Assembly: GCA_016840485.1 (NCBI GenBank)
Contig: JAEOSG010000002.1
Location: 1-50,367, forward strand
Direction: 5' to 3'
DNA: 50,367 nt
Origin: Candidatus Baldrarchaeota archaeon
Lineage (GTDB): Archaea; Asgardarchaeota; Baldrarchaeia; Baldrarchaeales; DXJG01
Positions 48,194 to 50,367 of this stretch are shown here, in pieces. The notes beneath the pieces were generated by a model that saw nothing but the letters and a program-made list of their open reading frames with translations, was not told the DNA's origin and did not search any database. The translations under genes were made by a program, and so were the position numbers. Position 1 is the first letter of the stretch. Each line of letters begins with the position of its first letter.

Positions 48194-49153
48194 TTAATTT
48201 TCTACTAAAAATTTTTTGACTTCTTGAGCAATAACACGGGCTAAAACAACGGGAACAGCTTCACCAACTTCTTCGTATTGAACAGATCTACCTCCAAAGA
48301 ATATATGGTTATCTGGAAAGCTCATTAAGCGAGCATGTTCTCTAACGGTCAGGAAACGGTCTTCAAATGGATGAATAAACCGAGAATTGCCCAATACAGT
48401 TGGAGCAACTCTGTATGGATGCAACCTGGTCCAATTTGTGTAAACTTTACCTTTAGATCCTCTATAGAAGACAAGAGATTCGCCCCATCCAAGAGAAACA
48501 ATTTTCCTCCTCTTCCGTTTGGGTATTGGATGCCATTCATGATTGGGTATGTCATGTATCTCCTCAGGGCTTGGTAAGTCACCGATAGCTTCAATAACCG
48601 TAACCTTCTTTTTGACGGGCCTCGGAGAGAGCTTTATGTTAGAGATAAACATTCTTGAACGTCTAGAAGGGTTACCGTACCTCTCAGCTCTTAAGAGATT
48701 AAAATATATCTTTGAATACCCAACACGTTCGAATTCTTTTCTTATAGCGTCTTTTAAGAGACCCTCGGTAATCTGAGGCACATTTTCCATGATAAAAACC
48801 TTCGGCTGTAAATCCCCAACAAAACGAATAAAAGTCAAAGTAAGTCTTCCAATAGGATCTTTATAAAGTCTATCTAAAGGATTTTCTAGTCTTTTAATGT
48901 TAGCAGCGGTAAAAGGCTCGCATGGAGGGGAACCTATAATAACATCGGGTTCTTCTCCTACAATTTCCAAAAAAACGAGAGGATGAACCTCTTTGATATC
49001 CTCGGCAACTAAGGTTACATCTGGGAAGTTATATCTATAAGTTTCAGCAACGGGGGGAAAATTATCGATTGCCCCTATAATCTTAAATCCTTCTTCTACA
49101 AAGCCACGTGAAAAACCACCAGCACCACAAAATAAATCATAAACCTTAAACAC
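48194..49153 (-). CDS. DNA (cytosine-5-)-methyltransferase
   Basis: DLFCGAGGFSRGF (motif I), GSPPCEPF (motif IV), ENVP (motif VI), RSRMF (VIII); start moved to GTG at 49153 because upstream codons lie in tRNA-Ser. Confidence 0.93.
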   Translation of the reverse strand: MFKVYDLFCGAGGFSRGFVEEGFKIIGAIDNFPPVAETYRYNFPDVTLVAEDIKEVHPLVFLEIVGEEPDVIIGSPPCEPFTAANIKRLENPLDRLYKDPIGRLTLTFIRFVGDLQPKVFIMENVPQITEGLLKDAIRKEFERVGYSKIYFNLLRAERYGNPSRRSRMFISNIKLSPRPVKKKVTVIEAIGDLPSPEEIHDIPNHEWHPIPKRKRRKIVSLGWGESLVFYRGSKGKVYTNWTRLHPYRVAPTVLGNSRFIHPFEDRFLTVREHARLMSFPDNHIFFGGRSVQYEEVGEAVPVVLARVIAQEVKKFLVEN

Positions 49154-49176
49154 AATTTTCACCTCAAAAAACGATA

Positions 49177-49329
49177 TGGCGCCGGGGGTGGGATTTGAAC
49201 CCACGCGGCACAACGGCCACGGGCTATCAGCCCCTTTAAGGATAGCAGGCTTGAGCCCGCGACGGAAACCGTAACGGACCGCTCCCTACCAGGATCCCCG
49301 GAAACCACTATCCTCTAGGATACCCCGGC
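49177..49329 (-). tRNA. tRNA-Ser(GCU) with three predicted introns (49294-49314, 49251-49278, 49226-49242) and encoded CCA
   Basis: Acceptor GCCGGGG/CCCCGGC, discriminator G, CCA; Ser-type variable arm GGC CGTTGT GCC; T-arm GTGGG TTCAAAT CCCAC; after removal of introns anticodon arm CGGGC CTGCTAA GCCCG. Confidence 0.88.
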
Positions 49330-49510
49330 ACATCCTTAGATAGATATTATTTTTCCTTATTTATTGTTTTCGAGAAATTCTTATATTAATTATTTAGCCA
49401 AGGAAGTTACTACTTAGAATAGTTTATTCTGAGATACAGCCAAAATAATATGGATCTAGTGTAAGAAATAGATTTTGGTTTTTAATTCGAATGGGATAAA
49501 AGTTATTTAG

Positions 49511-49859
49511 CGCGGCCGCGGCTCCCTTGGGTGGATACCGTTCCCGATCGCGGTGTTCCGGTCTCCAGTCTCTACCCCGCGCCCCCGCGAGCGCCGAACG
49601 TCCGAGGTTAGGTTGCTCCTTCGGGTGGCAACAAACTTTCCATCTCCCGGGCCTGGCCTGGTTTCCCCGGTAAAGGCCGTAGTACTCCCGCCTAAGCGGG
49701 AGACCCAGCCACCGCCGGCCCCACGGGACGGGATTTCATTGCTGTAAGACCGGATCCTACGATCGGGGTTAGGTATCGCCCCTCGGGTTACTGGCCCCGC
49801 CATAAACCGGGTTTGCGGTTACAGGAAACCGGTAACTTCCCGGCCCTACCCGCGGCCGC
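49511..49859 (-). ncRNA. SRP (7S) RNA containing a predicted 24-nt BHB intron (49620-49643) in the helix 8 apical loop
   Basis: Minus strand: terminal helix GCGGCCGCGG/CCGCGGCCGC; CCTGTAACCGCAAACC signature; after intron removal helix 8 reads CCAGGCCAGGCCC-GGGA-GGGAGCAACC. Confidence 0.85.
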
Positions 49860-49977
49860 ATGAAATAGTATGTTTTATTGGTTTAATTAGCTTTTCGTTT
49901 TAAAATTGATAAAGAAATTTTATTAAGTATGTGCGTTGGTATGGTTTTATCTTGAATTGTTTTTGGAGGTGTAACTG

Positions 49978-50178
49978 TTGAAACTTTCTTCGGTGGAGGA
50001 ATTTATGAACTATGCCAGAAGTTTAATAATGGGATCTAAAGTTGTTAGATTTGTAATAAAGAGAAAAAACGCAGAATATATTGTTCGTATATCAAATAAT
50101 AAAAAGACATACAGTATTACGCTTTCAGATCGAAGACATGTTGAGGATATTTCTAAAAAAGTTTTAAAAATGCTTTAA
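49978..50178 (+). CDS. Ribosomal protein eL38-like
   Basis: 66 aa; EEFMNYARSLIMGSKVVRFVIKRKNAEYIVRISNNKKTYSITLSDRRHVEDISKKV matches the L38e pattern. Confidence 0.7.
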   Translation: MKLSSVEEFMNYARSLIMGSKVVRFVIKRKNAEYIVRISNNKKTYSITLSDRRHVEDISKKVLKML

Positions 50179-50367
50179 TTTTGAATCCTTTGTAATAACT
50201 CGCACGCCTTACATATCTTATGTGGGGTCGGTTCCCCACAAATGATACATTCTTGCAGGGAAACTTTTTCCCGTAGTGCTTGTTTCAGAAATGGTAGAAG
50301 TTTAAGATGTGTGTTTAAGACAATAAATTTTGTTCCGGGACGCTTTTCTTCCATTTTGTTTAAAAAG
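50175..50367 (-). CDS. C-terminal fragment of TtuA/Ncs6-like tRNA 2-thiolation protein (truncated by window edge)
   Basis: C-terminal CIICGEPTPHKICKACELLQRIQN* zinc-binding tail typical of the TtuA/Ncs6 family. Confidence 0.6.
   Translation of the reverse strand, partial: FLNKMEEKRPGTKFIVLNTHLKLLPFLKQALREKVSLQECIICGEPTPHKICKACELLQRIQN

Noticed and set aside
49154-49213. N-terminal extension MCRVGSNPTPGAISFFEVKI of the DNA methyltransferase ORF
   Set aside because: Overlaps the 3' half of tRNA-Ser (T-arm and acceptor); GTG 49153 is a better start
49177-49329. Reading the tRNA as tRNA-Leu(CAA) from GCGGG CTCAAGC CCTGC
   Set aside because: Discriminator G, Ser-type acceptor and variable arm contradict Leu; CTCAA belongs to the 3' end of the 28-nt intron in a perfect BHB, and Ser(GCU) gives the proper loop CTGCTAA
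49507-49803. ORFs on both strands (49507-49803 minus, 49553-49747 plus) in the GC-rich block
   Set aside because: They lie inside the SRP RNA; low-complexity R/P/G-rich translations reflect structured RNA, not protein
1-50367. CRISPR arrays, cas genes, transposases, integrases, prophage structural genes
   Set aside because: None seen; no regularly spaced repeats or hallmark proteins in the supplied ORFs

Overview
AT-rich archaeal chromosomal window with GC-rich stable RNAs, probably from a thermophilic Thermoproteota/TACK-type lineage (lineage is an inference). About 2.5-18 kb holds an almost complete archaeal C1 (tetrahydromethanopterin) methyl branch: ftr, mer, mtd, fwdDBAC and mch, plus CofE-like, MptN-like and CitG-like genes. 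No mcr or mtr genes are present. The rest is mostly housekeeping: ppsA, trpB2, Era-like GTPase/DUF2073/Zn-ribbon, ATP synthase B and D, nrdDG, NAC, PAN, aMBF1, HflX, Trm56, TFE, DUF2110, a lone m5C methyltransferase, eL38, and the C-terminus of a TtuA/Ncs6-like protein. The most notable signal is a concentration of bulge-helix-bulge (BHB) type introns between 41.2 and 49.7 kb: (i) a 36-nt intron interrupting the protein-coding ATP synthase subunit D gene, with an in-frame stop; (ii) a 24-nt intron in the apical loop of SRP RNA helix 8; (iii) a tRNA-Ser(GCU) with three introns; (iv) a tRNA-Val(CAC) with a D-loop intron. A second unusual locus at 25.7-29.3 kb encodes a HerA/VirB4-like ATPase whose N-terminal domain lies in another frame across an A6 run, preceded by a VirB2/CedA1-like two-TM peptide. 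It may be a Ced/Ted-like DNA-transfer apparatus. All family calls come from reading the translations; no searches were run.
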